Of a DNA stretch of 64,000 nucleotides, positions 25,340 through 37,751 are shown one piece after another. The stretch's first letter is position 1. Every line of letters begins with the position of its first letter. The stretch covers positions 114,126,654 through 114,190,653 of the forward strand of contig CM068367.1 in assembly GCA_034769895.1 (NCBI GenBank), in the 5' to 3' direction. The notes below the pieces were generated by a model. It saw only the letters and a program-made list of their open reading frames with translations. It did not search any database and was not told where the DNA came from. Source of the DNA: Magicicada septendecula (Eukaryota > Arthropoda > Insecta > Hemiptera > Cicadidae). Made by a program: the position numbers and the translations under genes.

Positions 25340-25870
25340 ACAATAAATTATCTTTTTGTTTTATGTGTATTATGTCGTTTTCACCTTAAAAAAAAAAAAA
25401 AAAATAGGACATCAGCGCAAACCGGGGTGCACTTTGCGACGAACACGATACCTTCCTTGTCTCTTTTCTCTTACGTTCTGTACCTATCAAATTACGTTTT
25501 CTCCTTACGTAAAAGCCGTATTGTGTTTTATATTGATAATGCCGCACTGAATTTCACCTCCTACGCTGTTTCGATTTGCCAGCATATCAAGGTTGCTGTT
25601 CGCATATTAAGTAAAATAAATAAAAAGCAACTTTATGCCAAAAACTGGAGTTGATTCATAGCCTTAGTAATTAAACATTAAAACGTTTCGACTTTCGAAG
25701 AAGGGGCAGTTCTTAAGACAAGTAAACACTCAGTTATACTGTATCTGCATTATACAGAAACAATACACTCTTCTAAGTTAAAAAAAGTAGGCTATACAAC
25801 AAAGTTTGCGTACATTTGACTTCAAATTTTGGCTTATATTCTCACGATTGCTTCAAAATCAGAACACATC
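25340..25870. other. unassigned DNA with an A-run
   Basis: An A-run of about 18 bp sits near 25388. It could be a retrotransposition tail, but no element body is recognisable beside it. Confidence 0.4.
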
Positions 25871-25874
25871 ACAT

Positions 25875-26340
25875 TTAATCTCTTCTTCTTCTTCACGGCT
25901 TAGACTGTTTAGTCTGTTCCGGCTCTAAACTGATCGGACCATCTCTTCTTGGGTCTTCCCAGGCTTCTCTTCCCTTTCGGCTGATACAATAAGGCTACCT
26001 TGGGGAATCTGTCACTGCCCATTCTGCTAAAGTATTGTTTCCAGCGTTCTCTATACTTAATGATGATTCCATTTACTTCTTCAACTTTCAGTTCCTCTCT
26101 TATCTGACTACTTCTTTTCATATCTAATTTTCTGTACCCAGTTATGGAATGCAAAAATTTTATTTCTGTAGCCTGAATTCTTGTTATTTATCTAGCAGGT
26201 ATTGTCCTTCTTTCTGAGCCATAAGTAAGGGTAGGAACAGCCATGGATTTGTATAATTTTATTATGAACTCTTTCGTTGCCTTGTGTTTTAGAGCACGTC
26301 GGATAAATTCTGTTATCTGGTTAAATTGATTAATATCCCA
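25875..26340 (-). pseudogene. third LINE C-terminal fragment
   Basis: The minus strand reads FNQITEFIRRALKHKATKEF and IKLYKSMAVPTLTYGSE. After an in-frame stop it continues KFLHSITGYRKLDMKRSSQI, REELKVEEV, KYRERWKQYFSRM and GRPKKRWSDQF. The KATKE...LYKSM..PTLTYGSE and RPKKRW blocks are typical of the C-terminal part of endonuclease-reverse transcriptases in RTE- and Jockey-like LINEs. The 3' end is followed by a short GAA-type tail (ttcttcttctt on +, 25880-25892). It is 5' truncated and has at least one stop codon, so it is not functional. Confidence 0.8.
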
Positions 26341-26645
26341 TTAATCTCTTCTTCGTTTTTATATGAGACTAGCAGAACCCGGCTGACGTTTTCCTGCCTG
26401 TGTATATTTATTTATATAAAAATGGATGGTCTGTATGTAATCTAGAATCTATAATGCATTGTGTAAAAATGTGGAAAAATGAAAGATGACTCATACTGAT
26501 GAAATTCCGTTATTTTTATTGGTATAAATAGATGATGAACTATATAAATCTTTATGAATAATTCACGTGAATGAACAATATTTTTGACTATTCCATTCGC
26601 TATATAATTGAACCAACTTAAAATAATTGAAACTAATACTAACAT

Positions 26646-27790
26646 CTAGCGTAACGCAAGTGGATAAACAATATTTTTGGTTTTCTTATTTGGTGTATAG
26701 ATGTACAGAGTTTCTGGATTTCCTACTCTGGAGCAAGCAACATATAGTTGACCATGAGAAAAACATGGATTTTCTAAATTTAATCCGGCAACGCGCAGCG
26801 ACTGCCCTTGAGCTTTGTTGATTGTCATCGCGAAATCAAGACGCACAGGAAAGTGTAGTCGTTTGAATGTGAAGGGTCGTTTGAATCAGTGGGAATTATT
26901 GGAATGCGCGGAATCAGTACATCTTCTCCTTTACATTTGCCGTTAATTATTGTTGCTTCAATCACATTAGGCATCAGTTTTTTCACGGAAAGTCTGGTTC
27001 CGTTGCACAACTTTGGCGTGTTCAGATTCCGAAGGAGCAGTATTGGTGAGCCAACTTTCAAGGTCAATATGTGCGGTGGCATTCCAGGAGGCTCCAATGA
27101 ATTGAGAAATTCGACTGGATAATTAACAGCTTGATCCTCTTCTGTAACTGTGTCAATGGATTTGTATTCCGTAACCGCACACCAGGAATTTTCAATTGAA
27201 TCTTATTATTGATTCGATGACGTCATCATTTTTTGGAACTAAGATAGCTCGCTCGCAAAGCCAATCGTGATTCCTGAAGTTGTTGGCGATGTTCGGGAAA
27301 ACCTTCTTTTCAAGATCTTCAATTGATGACAGAAGTTCGGTGGGAACGATATCTCCTGTGTTGCAGGATCAACCAGAAGTTTGCCGTCGCCCATATCCAA
27401 AAGTTGCTTGGCAAATGTTTGTGCAGAAACATGTCCAAGTAAAAGCACACGCATATTGGTCGACAATGTAATTTTCTTCACATGTCTCCAGAGAGCCGAA
27501 TTCTTCAGGCATGCGTTCAGCTCGTCTGCTGGTGTTGATCTTGGAATGACGGGCAAAGTTTGACGGAAATCACCGGCGACAGTATCAGAGCTCCGCCCAT
27601 TGGACGTTGATCGCTTCGGAAATCTCGCAGAGTACGATCAAGTGGCTCAAGTCCTTTCTTATGGGCCATGGTACATTCATCCCAAATAATGAGTTGGCAT
27701 GTTTTCAATACAGTTGCCATTCCAGATGAACAATGGTTATGCATATCGACGTCCAACACTCAACACAATTCGAATGGAAATGGTATTCCA
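26646..27790 (-). pseudogene. Helitron helicase C-terminal pseudogene
   Basis: Read from high to low coordinates, the minus strand gives CQLIIWDECTMAHK (Walker B, motif II), LDRTLRDFRSDQRPMGGAL, then after a frameshift [85 protein letters not shown] and finally [14 protein letters not shown] with LYVACSRVG. This is the order of motifs II to VI of the superfamily 1B helicase domain of Helitron RepHel proteins, which unwind DNA during rolling-circle transposition. The Walker A segment and everything before it are missing. At least three frameshifts separate the pieces. It is clearly a relic. Confidence 0.9.
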
Positions 27791-27994
27791 TTTGAAACTT
27801 ACTCACCAATTACTAATCACAGTCACAATCACTATTTGTTATTATTGAGGATTGAGGACAATATTATTGAGGATTGATGACAATATAAAGGTTAGCGCGA
27901 AAATATTCTCCGTGCTGAAATACCTGTGTATACCAATTTTCATGGCGTTCGGTTGAACGGTGTAGAAGTTGATGCGCTGCAGCGCCATCTAGTG

Positions 27995-28830
27995 GCGAGT
28001 TACAACAAAGTGGACAGCATAAAAACCTATTCCATGAAAAAATACTTATATGTGCCAACTTTCATGGTGATCGGTCAAGCGGTGTCGGAGTCTATATCAC
28101 GAACATTCATACAAACTTTCGTCCCCCGTATTTAACCCCCTTAGGGGATGAATTTCCAAAAAGGCTGAAACAGAAAACTTTTATTTTTAACCGAATGCCT
28201 AAATACCAGTTTAACATTTCTAACTTCAAAAATCACGAAATTTCTTCCAAACTTTCGTCCCCCGTTTTACCCCCTTAGGGGTGGAATTTCCAAAAATACT
28301 GTCTTAGGGGCTGCCTACACCCTATAAGGAACCTACACGCCAAATTTCAAGTTTGTAGGCTTTATAGTCCCTGAATTTTCGTGATTTCGCTTTTAACTTT
28401 TTTCATCCCATTTCACCCCCCCCATTTCACCTTAGGGTACCCCCTTAGGGGATGAATTTCCAAAAGGGCTGAAACAGAAAACTTTTATTTTTAAACGAAC
28501 TCCTAAATACCAATTTCACATTTTAACTTCAATAATCACGAACTTTCAGACAAACTTTCGTCCCCCATTTCACCCCTTTAGGGGTGGAATTTCCAAGAAT
28601 ACTTTCTTAGCGGCTGGCTATACCCTATAAGGAACCTACATGCCAAATTTCAAGTTTGTAGGCTTTATAGTCCCTGAGATTTCGTGATTTCGCTTTTAAC
28701 CCTTTTCACCCCATTTCACCCCCCTTTGGCGAGTTACAACAAAGTGGATAGCATAAAAACCTTCTCCATGAAAAAATACTCATATGTGCCAACTCTCATG
28801 GTGATCGGTCAAACGGTGTCGGAGTCTATA
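27995..28830. repeat. duplicated non-coding units inside the Helitron
   Basis: A unit starting ccccttaggggatgaatttc occurs at 28137 and again 304 bp later at 28441, each with a matching ggggtggaatttccaa sub-block. The flanking unit gcgagttacaacaaagtgga occurs at 27995 and 28729. So a roughly 300-bp tandem duplication lies between two direct copies of a shorter unit. Confidence 0.85.
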
Positions 28831-28916
28831 AATCTCAAACATACATACATACATATATATATACATATACATATATATATATACACCAACATCCATTTTT
28901 ATATATATAGATCATA

Positions 28917-30285
28917 AAGCCTAAGTAGTTAAATTCTGAGACTTGCTCTATAATTTTATCATCCAAAACAAATTTAAATCTAACTGACCAAGGTCCTTTA
29001 AAAGCCATACATTTTGATTTTTGTCAGATATTTCCATATTAAGTTCTTTCGCAATGTTATTTAAGGAATGGAGCATCCTTTGGAAGACATTAATTTGACC
29101 TTGGCGGGATTCTTACCAAGGCGCGTGGTTTCGTGATCCACACACGAACCCACAATCACTCCCGAATCTTTGAGTATTCTACAATATAGGTCCGTTTGTC
29201 CTCTCTGTCATGTCTTTTGTCTAAGCGATTTTGTTACGTGGCGATTATAATGATGTCGTGAAATGAATTCTACTCCAAAAAGGTAAAGCAATCGCACTGT
29301 TTTCTTTATTTACTGAATTAAAATTATCTCTAATTCAATAATTCAAGTGTAAACATTCAATATTCTATTATAACCTACAGTACTTAACAACAAACGACAA
29401 TATTTTTAAAATTATTAGATTTGCTAAATCTTAGATAACAAATTTAGCACACTTTGGACAAACTACGTTCTACAATAATCGCTTGTAAAAGTAACTGTTG
29501 ACAATCCTGATACTGCTTGATATAATTGCTCCGTTTACTATTGTACAGATTCCAGACGAGGTAACCGGTGACGTAATAGTTTGGTTGTTCGTCCACTAGT
29601 TTATTCTACGACTTTATGGAATGTACAGTACCATATACAACTCTTCTCGCGTACACTATTGTTTAATGTATTATCACGTATCATTTGTTAAGCAACAACC
29701 ACGGGATGTTCAACAAACTCGTAGTAATAAACAATTGTATCATTATTTATGTTCAGCGATGTTCTATTTGTTTCGTGTCTCATGAATGCTATCTACTAAT
29801 GCTAATTAAAATTGTATTTCCTACTTCTCGTGGAACTGTAGATCCTGTCTCTACTCAATCGATTAGCGTTGTTATGAAGAACTGTACTTGTTGCAGGTAG
29901 CAACAAGTGAATTTGTATGAACTACAAACCTAAACTGAGTAAGCTACAGATTTAAACAAAATTACTTTCCACATCCACGTTTAAACTCATCTTAGCAGTT
30001 TATAATCGAATGGATTTCTATCGAAAAGTACAATGTAAAGATAAACGAAACGCAAAAATCATTATAATTGTGTTTGCAATTCGGTCGAAGTCTAACTTAA
30101 GAACACTATGAGAAACTACAACTTTATTTAATACATACTATGCGCATTATATAAAAAAAAGGAGTAGGGACAAAAAATTATCTTATCAAAGACCATATTG
30201 TCTCTGAAACGGTTTACTTAAACGGACTGAGCCTAATTGTTTTTTAACTAAATAAAATATTATGGCTAAAACTGCAGCATGATCG
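28917..30285. other. AT-rich DNA, nothing recognised
   Basis: No coding region or RNA gene can be supported. A possible palindromic stretch near 29415-29445 (gatttgctaaatc) is short. Confidence 0.4.
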
Positions 30286-30292
30286 CACTTTT

Positions 30293-30549
30293 TGAATGTT
30301 GTTAAAATTCTTTCTCGGGCTGTTTGGCCGTGGTCCACTGTTTCTAACTAAAACAGACTTTTGAACAGTACCATCCACAGCATTAACCACAGTACTGTGG
30401 TCTCTAACGTGTACCACCATACGTTAGTAGGCCTACAGCTCGAATTTTACACGGACGACGGCAGTCGATGGTACTGTCGAAATGTCTGTTTTAGTTAGAA
30501 ACAATGGACCACAGCCAAACAACCCTGGAAGGAATTTCAACAACATTGA
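30293..30549. mobile_element. foldback element with 88-bp inverted arms
   Basis: Arms 30293-30380 and 30462-30549 are reverse complements at about 75 of 88 positions by hand count, around an 81-bp centre. The best-conserved block includes gtctgttttagttagaaac in both arms. There is no coding capacity. Size and structure fit a miniature inverted-repeat transposon or foldback element. I did not find a clear target-site duplication and cannot assign a superfamily. Confidence 0.7.
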
Positions 30550-30559
30550 CTCCGGCGTG

Positions 30560-32215
30560 TAAGACTACGAAGCACTTTTTGAACGTTTAATTGATTCGTA
30601 TAGATGTGTGTGTTAAGATATGTAAAATATAAGTCTTACTAAGCTTAATTTTTTTGTTTTGAACGTTACAGAACTAGATTCATCAAAAGCAGTGCGTCTG
30701 TTGAGGGGCCGAGTGATTGAAAAAAGGAAGGTATTGGCAGCTGAACATTTTGTTATACACATGTAATAACAACAGAGAGAAAAGAAGAAGAAACGGAGAG
30801 GAGAAAGTAAAGGCAATTATAAAACAATCTTTTTGTGATTTAATAGCGTTTTATTTATTTTATTTTATTGGTTTGTTCTTTCTTTCCCACCATTTCCCAT
30901 TTCTCCCCTTATCTCTCTTCTTCTTTCGTTTACACTCGTATACGCAAACTTTGTGTAGGGAAATGAGAGGTAGATTGTTACGAATTCATTCGTAACTGTG
31001 AGAGAATGTTTTACTTTTGCTGCAGTCGAGTTCCTGCATTTGCTACCGTTACCGACACGGTACAAATGGTCTGGGTAGTTGTTCAGACTCCCTGTTGTGT
31101 ACATACCGTGCTGGGCAAATGAAACAGTGTAACAGTATGTGCGAGTAATTAAGCGGGTTGTTTTTGTGCAGTGTACTGAAAAACGCAACTGCAGTGTAGT
31201 AAATAAACAAATGCATTTCTGAATCCAATGCCCTGTGTGTGTGCGCGCGCGCGCGTGCAAGTGTGGCCCGCGCGTGTAGTTGCTCTGTTTTAGTTTGGAA
31301 TTGGTTTCCGCGTTCATTTTCGACGTTTGTAGCCCGTAAGGCATAACAAGAAGATTACACTGAACACATACGGACAAAACTATATCATTTGTAGAATTAA
31401 GAAAACAAATTGCAGTTGGGAAAGTATTTGGTTGGACGAAAAGATGGCAGATGGTCTAGATTTGAGGCCACGACAAGTCACTTGGCAAGATGGAGAAATT
31501 ATCCGGTTAAGTACTGTGGTACTTTAAAGTGATCAACAGATGCTGACAAAAACTGATGATTACGACATTGATGATGAGTATGATACAGATACCAAGTGTA
31601 ACTATAATAAGAGTAGTAAATTTCATATTTATTGTTTAACAAGCATTATAAATAATAAAACATTGTTAATAATCTCCGATCAAAATATCACTCATTATTA
31701 AGTATTTATCACTTAAGCTATACGGTGTTACACACATTTAAAACACTCTTACATCTAGACATGTTAATAATCTTAATCTAGACATTTATTCAAATTGATT
31801 TAATAAAAGAAATAAAATTTAAATGTAATTAATTTTTATTTTTATTGAATTCATTTAAATCAGATCTGACCTCAGCTTGCCCAGTCTATACCAGTGTTTT
31901 TTAAAAATAAATTTAAAATTATATTAATTACTCTTAGACTGGCATTTGTTTCGTATTCAAAATTTAAATTATTCTTTCCTACAAAATGCAAATATCAAAT
32001 CATTTCAATTATTTTTCTTTGATAAAATAAATACTATCTCAAAATTAAACTCTTTTTTCTTCTTCTATATTTATCTATATGCGATCGCTCATTCTTACGA
32101 CTAAAACATTTACATAAGACTCTAAAACATTATTTACCTAATTATTAACTTTTTTGTTTTAATTCATTGTCTCTTTATATAGTCTTTATGAGCTCTTTAA
32201 AAAAAATCATTTATA
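30560..32215. other. unassigned DNA
   Basis: AT-rich DNA with a (GT)n/(GC)n stretch near 31235. A 27-codon frame at 31444-31527 (+) begins AAGATGGCAGATGG. It has a good initiation context, but the product is not recognisable. Confidence 0.35.
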
Positions 32216-32219
32216 AATG

Positions 32220-32830
32220 CATTATGCATGTCACCTCGAGTTTTGATGAACTTACGACTTATTGACGGGGTCCAGCGTTGTCCTGAGTTGGGTCACCGTT
32301 ACTCCTGGCTTGGTGTGGTCCTGGATATGTCCAAAGTCCAGCGTCGTTCTCCAGCAGTGTGTGGTCCGTCCCAGAGAATTGATATCGGCTGCGAGGTGGC
32401 TCTCGTTCGGCTGTTAGGCGTCTAAAAAGCATCTCCTAACGTCCAGCATCTCGCGTCGCTCTTTGTAGCTTCTCTGTAGATACTCTTGCTGACTTAAACG
32501 GTCCCGGTACTCTACGTTTCCCGTAATAGTGTAAACATAATTACTGAAGGTCTTTATTCGTTCGTAGATGAGACTTATAATAAAATAAAACTGTTCTGCC
32601 TACGGACAGCATGTCCGACTGCAACTGTGTTTTGGAAAGAAGAGAAGGGTTTCCAGTCGAACCCTTAATTTATACCCTCTCGAGATTCCGCACCTGTTGG
32701 CTCCGAAATTATCCTGTCGAGACCTGCAGATCACATGATAGCCCCCACTCCTGAACCTTTTCATATATTTGCAATTTTTTGCAAATGGCAATGTTTTGTA
32801 CGGAATTGAGATAGCACAAATCATAGCTAA
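32220..32830 (-). other. possible LTR-like promoter/polyA module
   Basis: On the minus strand a TATA-like box (tataaatt, 32669-32676) is followed about 115 bp later by aataaag near 32555 and then by GC-richer sequence. This spacing resembles U3-R-U5 of an LTR, but no TG...CA ends, partner copy or coding region was found. A host promoter remains possible. Confidence 0.25.
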
Positions 32831-32834
32831 TTTG

Positions 32835-35750
32835 AATAAGCACTCACTGTATTAATTTGAGCGTCTTAGTGTAATTTGCGTATTTTTGGCACACTTATTT
32901 CGCACTGACTTCTCGTAGTGTGTCCTATTAACGTCATTTTCTTACTGTGGATATCTATAAAATTTACACACACTTTGGTGCCTTTTGTTTGTTTATACAC
33001 TAATTAGTTTTCGCACAGTGAATTAAAATAATTATTTTAGTAATTAATTGGGGAGGGTAGCTGAGATTCCTGTCTGTACATGCATCACTAACACACACAA
33101 GATACACGCGTAACACACATACAATCGAGCAGGTGTTCTTTGCCTGTTGAAACAGGTTAATTTCTCCCCTAGTATAACAATGGAACATTTTTACAATCCC
33201 ATACCTGTCCATTTACCCCAAACTTATAATAATTTTACAAATTCTATATTTATTTAAGTCAATGCTCAATACAGCATATGGCTGTATCGTTGCAATATAT
33301 ATCGTAGCGTGACAGATGTATGCATAATATTGAATGGCAATTGATCATTAGAATAATGAAGTTATAATGTTTAAATTTGGAAGAAAGCATTAAGTTTAAT
33401 ATAAATAGATTAATTCATAGCAACTGTGGAAAGAAATCATTATTATAAAGAAAATACAAGTTCAAGTAAAAGGAGTTACTAGTGATGAGTCATCCAAAAC
33501 CAGTCTCATAACCAAAGGTTTTCAAGGTATAACCCAGGAAGGTAAAAAAGTAAATAACCAAGCAGTACACAATATGACCAAACCCACAACGAGGGAGAAT
33601 AAATAGAATAGAAACCCTAAAATAAGCCAAGATCAACCAATACAGGTTGTGTATTTCTGAAATAAAGAAGGAGATGGAGAAGATCCCAAGAAACCTGATG
33701 GCATCAAGAAGAAGATGGAGAAGATACCAGTCCCAGAAGGCAGGAGAAAAGAAGACTGATGAAAGAAGAAGAAGGCAGCATCCTGAAGAAGATGTCATGC
33801 TCTTATAAAAGACACCCAAATCCCTATATCCCCAAAATAAATATCTAAAAACAAAAGTATAACGAAAAGAAAACCACATGTATACAAATTTAAGAGAGAG
33901 AAGTGTATAAAGTAAAATTTGCCTGTGAACTAAGATGAAACAATAATACAGTACCCATGGAACAAATCTCCATTGAAAAAACGCTAACCAATTTATTATG
34001 TTAATAAGACTATACGACCATTTAGCATTAACATAATATATAAGTGCAAAGTGAACCAGTGATAGTTTTGGGTATTATAAAAAATGAACCTTGTGTTTCA
34101 TTCTAGGCAATCACAAACATTGGATGCAATGAAATATGCATTTTTCAATGACTTGAAATGTGTACTGTGACAATATGTTGTTCATAAGACATGAATCTGT
34201 TTAAAATAACATTTTGTTTTACATGAAAAAAGAAAAACAGAGTTCATAATACCTTTTGAACAATTCATACTATTTATTTATTAATGACAGGGTACAATTC
34301 CCCAAAGACAATGTATAAAAGACGGTATAAAAACTGTAGAATCTTACTTATAATAATAGTTAGAAATAAGAATAAATATAAGGTTTTTATGTATATAGTA
34401 TAAGAATGTTTAAAAATGTTTTAGATATAAGGCCATTTGTTTGGGTCTGAAACAACTAACATCAGAACTATAAAAATAGTTACCACTTGTAAATAGTAGA
34501 GAGTAATTAAGATGTTAGTTAGTAAAAAACCTTTTTTTTTGTAAACCATGTTTCCATGTTGGAAATGGGGATTTTGTTGCAAAATGTCTGACTTGAAGAC
34601 AACCATTTATTTAAAAAAAATATTCTTTATTTGTTTTAACTATTATTTGTATTGTAACCAATACTAATTGTTATTGTGTAATTTGAAGACATGTTTAATT
34701 TATATAAAAGTCAGAGAGGGTATCACACATCATATATTGTTTGTAAAATATTTTGTAAGAAAAATTGTTAAAAAATCATAGGCCAAAAGAATGGAAACCA
34801 AACTTCATCAAAACAGAGAAATTAATCATTTAAATGCGAATAAACAAAAGGGGTTTAGACAAAATAAACTTGAGATCATGCCATATAATTGCACATACCA
34901 TTTAGAGAGCTTTTAATAAATATATTCAGAATTATAAATAAAAATGAAAATGACTAAACTCAGAAATTTGGACATGGGAGTCATATATTGCTGAATAATG
35001 TTTCAGAATACAACTAATTCAATTAATTACCAGAAAATAAGGGAATATGAACCTTTTAATACAATATAGGATTATTAATATTAAATATAACTGATAAAAT
35101 GGCTGAATTTATATAATGACAGGAAGTAAAGTTTGATGTTTTGACTTTTCAGAGTATATCAAACTGAAAGTAAAATTACTATTTTTTGGACAGAAAACAC
35201 TATAAAACGGCATTATTTAAACTGAAAATAAGCTGAATGAACTGAAAGATTAATTTAAATAACATCTAGTGAATAAAATTGACAAATAACCCAAGTTTAG
35301 GTATTTATATAGTGAAATATTAAAGTGTGCACAGGATATGAAAAATATTTGAACAATGTTAAGAATAATATTATATTGGCTAAGAGTTTAATTGAAACTG
35401 AAGGAAACAGTTAGTTGATTATTGGTATTTGAACAGTTAACATAAACGAGAGTTTTGTGACGATCTAACCTATCTTACAACGGCGAAGTTAAGTGGCGAA
35501 CAGTACGTTACTGTGAAGTCGAGAGTGAATTATAAAATCCTTCCAGAACATATATATTGTGGCAAAAACAATCAAGAAACACTAATTAACACTAAACAAT
35601 ACATATCTACTCCGAAAAACACCACAAAACACCAGAAAACTGTATAACACATTAACCAAATTAGCGTCGGAATTGGGAAAAGTGTTTTGACTTATAATTA
35701 CACAGATATACTAAATACAACACAGAATCATTACACCAGTCACTACACAA
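32835..35750. other. AT-rich DNA, nothing recognised
   Basis: A 129-codon minus frame (33490-33879) is open mainly because the + strand is purine-rich with few stop triplets. Its hydrophobic, aromatic-rich product matches nothing I know. No supported feature. Confidence 0.4.
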
Positions 35751-35753
35751 CAT

Positions 35754-35858
35754 TTAACAAGAGATTTGCAGACACAAGAACAGGAATATCGCCAGAAAAT
35801 ACATTATTTGGAATGCAGCAGGAACGAGCGACATTTTGATCAACTTGACGGCAGCCAT
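35754..35858 (-). other. 34-codon open frame with strong start context
   Basis: The minus strand reads aaagATGGCTGCCG, which resembles the YY1/TISU type of start-site element. The 34-residue product MAAVKLIKMSLVP... has a basic N-terminus followed by a hydrophobic segment (MYFLAIFLFLCL), like a signal anchor. Nothing downstream shows further exons. It could be chance, a first exon or a short peptide gene. I do not recognise it. Confidence 0.15.
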
Positions 35859-35869
35859 CTTTCTTTGAC

Positions 35870-36811
35870 AATTCCAGTGCCTTCTCCTAGTTCATATCAG
35901 CTGTTTGGTGAAAACAATTATTTTAATTTTCAAATTATTATTCAATGTTGTGTTTAGTAATAATTATTCATTTGATGTAACGTTATACTTTTAAATATTA
36001 GCCCGATTTCTCTGACTTTAATAATAACTGGCTGTTTAAAGAACCCTGTACGATTTTTATATAATACTTTGTAATTTTTTCGATATCCTGAGAATCGATA
36101 TTAATCGATAAGAGTCAATATTGCCATTAATTAATAAAACATTAATACTTTTCAATACTTAATAGTTCTTTATTTCTTCAATAATACTAATTATCAATAA
36201 TATAATTCTAATTGATAAGTGAATAGGACTAATAATTCTACAAGGACTTTACCACCTATAAGTGAAGATAACCTAAAAAATAAAAAGATAAACAAGTATC
36301 GATTGGTTTGAAGACAATCTTATGAGTGGTGATAGTTTATTTAAAATATACCAAAACTTTAATAAAAATTTTCAGAAGAGCATTACACTTTTTAAAACTT
36401 CACAGCCCTATATTAATTAATTGATCATAATTAATTAATTAATAAAATTAAAAAATTTTTTTTAATTATTTTTTTTTTCATAAACATAATTTTTTTTTAA
36501 ATTTCCTTCAAAACAATAATTTTTGTTTTGAAACTTTTGGTGAAGCTGAACATATATATTTCTTCATCAACTTTACGCTACTCGACCGGTCTTGCTACCA
36601 TTGGGACTCGACCAGCTGGGAAACTTAAGGAAGTGTTTCAGGCCAGTAAGACGTCGAGAGCCACACCAATTACACACCAATTAAACATATTACATTACAA
36701 TTTACTTATTTTATTACAAATTGGCTAGCCCAAAGAGTGGGGCTTGATTACATCGGAGTCTCATACTCCACAATATTATACCATCAACACACATCTACTA
36801 ATTATATTATT

Positions 36812-36815
<4 letters not shown>
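35870..36815. other. AT-rich DNA, nothing recognised
   Basis: Low-complexity A/T stretches occur around 36420-36500. A 66-codon frame at 36528-36728 has no recognisable domain. Confidence 0.4.

Positions 36816-36816
<1 letters not shown>

Positions 36817-36871
<55 letters not shown>
36817..36871. repeat. (AT)n(GA)n microsatellite
   Basis: About 26 bp of AT is followed by about 28 bp of GA. Confidence 0.95.
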
Positions 36872-36874
<3 letters not shown>

Positions 36875-37278
36875 CTATAAGGGGATGGTTGAAGATAGCG
36901 TTTCGTGGGTCACCTTGATGTTTTAAGATTTATTAAAACAAAGAGATTCAGACGGAGTTAGCACACAGTCAGAACGAAGGAAACACAGTCTATAAGAAAA
37001 GGCCAAGGAAATACCCACCACATGCCTTTCAGTAGGAGCTCATGATTAATAGGCCCAGAGGGAGACCATATTGAGATTATACGCTAGCCAAGCAATGAGG
37101 CGGGGTAACACAATTTATGGCGCATACTGGGCTTTGTGGCAAGAAAGACCAACCTAACTCTAAGGGGAACGTCTGAGGAGGAGGAGAAGAAGAAGAAGAA
37201 GAAGAAGAAGAAAAACAAAAGAAGACGAAGCAGGAAGCAGAAGAATCGTGGGAGAAAAATTTATGTTTTAACTAGAGG
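36872..37278. other. flank of the RTE insertion
   Basis: Non-coding, with an AAG triplet run at about 37180-37212. The pre-insertion site is reconstructed from the duplication that ends here. Confidence 0.5.
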
Positions 37279-37291
37279 GAACTTCACAGTT
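37279..37291. repeat. 13-bp target-site duplication, 5' copy
   Basis: gaacttcacagtt is identical to 40775-40787 on the other side of the RTE element. Confidence 0.85.
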
Positions 37292-37322
37292 GGGGCCTAA
37301 ATGGGGGAGTGATGCGTAATAT

Positions 37323-37649
37323 ATGGCCTGCATACAAGAGCTGGTCACTAGCCTCTCCTCTCCAACTCCAACTCTCACCTACAAGCGGTGGGCCCTGTTA
37401 AGTCGAGCAACCCATGCTAAGGTTGTGGTAACCAATCCCTTCGGCAGCTTGGGTCGGCGAGCCAACGAGAGATGGGGGTCTGGGCGAGGTGGCCCTGAGG
37501 TAATCAGGGACCCGGCTTACCAAGATGTAGTGTGTCGGCATCAGGATGCATGGCGGGGTTGGCGGCGGAAGAACATAAAAATGTCAACGGCGGCACCCAT
37601 AGATCTAGTGAGTATGGTCTACTGCGGACGGGTGGATGAGACTCGTTAG
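37323..37649 (+). CDS. upstream frame in the RTE 5' region
   Basis: This 108-codon frame lies wholly within the element, upstream of the main polyprotein. It is rich in Arg, Gly and Trp (RRANERWGSGRGGPEV, HQDAWRGWRRKNIKMS) and has no domain I know. Some RTE elements carry a short, poorly conserved first frame, so it may be ORF1. It could equally be an open stretch of the 5' UTR. A gap of about 100 bp separates it from the next ATG at 37752. Confidence 0.35.
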   Translation: MACIQELVTSLSSPTPTLTYKRWALLSRATHAKVVVTNPFGSLGRRANERWGSGRGGPEVIRDPAYQDVVCRHQDAWRGWRRKNIKMSTAAPIDLVSMVYCGRVDETR

Positions 37650-37751
37650 CTCAGTGAAGGCAACTCATCTAAGAGACGGGAACTCTAAACATAAAACATG
37701 GTTGGGGGTTGGGCGTAGGGTTAACAACCCACCCCATAAAATAAGATTGTT

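Larger units (their letters stand above)
26400..28912 (-). mobile_element. decayed Helitron-like element
   Basis: The segment contains a Pif1-type helicase relic on the minus strand and about 900 bp of non-coding DNA with internal duplications. It appears to be bounded by a short inverted repeat: 26411-26428 and 28890-28907 are reverse complements at 16 of 18 positions. Inverted subterminal repeats are described for some Helitron branches (Helentrons). The exact ends, and the 3' hairpin with CTRR of canonical Helitrons, could not be confirmed. The Rep endonuclease part is absent, so this is a truncated copy. Confidence 0.55.

Noticed and set aside
33490-33879. 129-codon hydrophobic minus-strand frame
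   Set aside because: The complementary strand is purine-rich and poor in stop triplets; composition alone explains the open frame, and no family is recognisable.
37640-37690. tRNA-like A box (ttagctcagtg)
   Set aside because: It lies in the RTE 5' region, lacks a B box and cannot fold as a cloverleaf.
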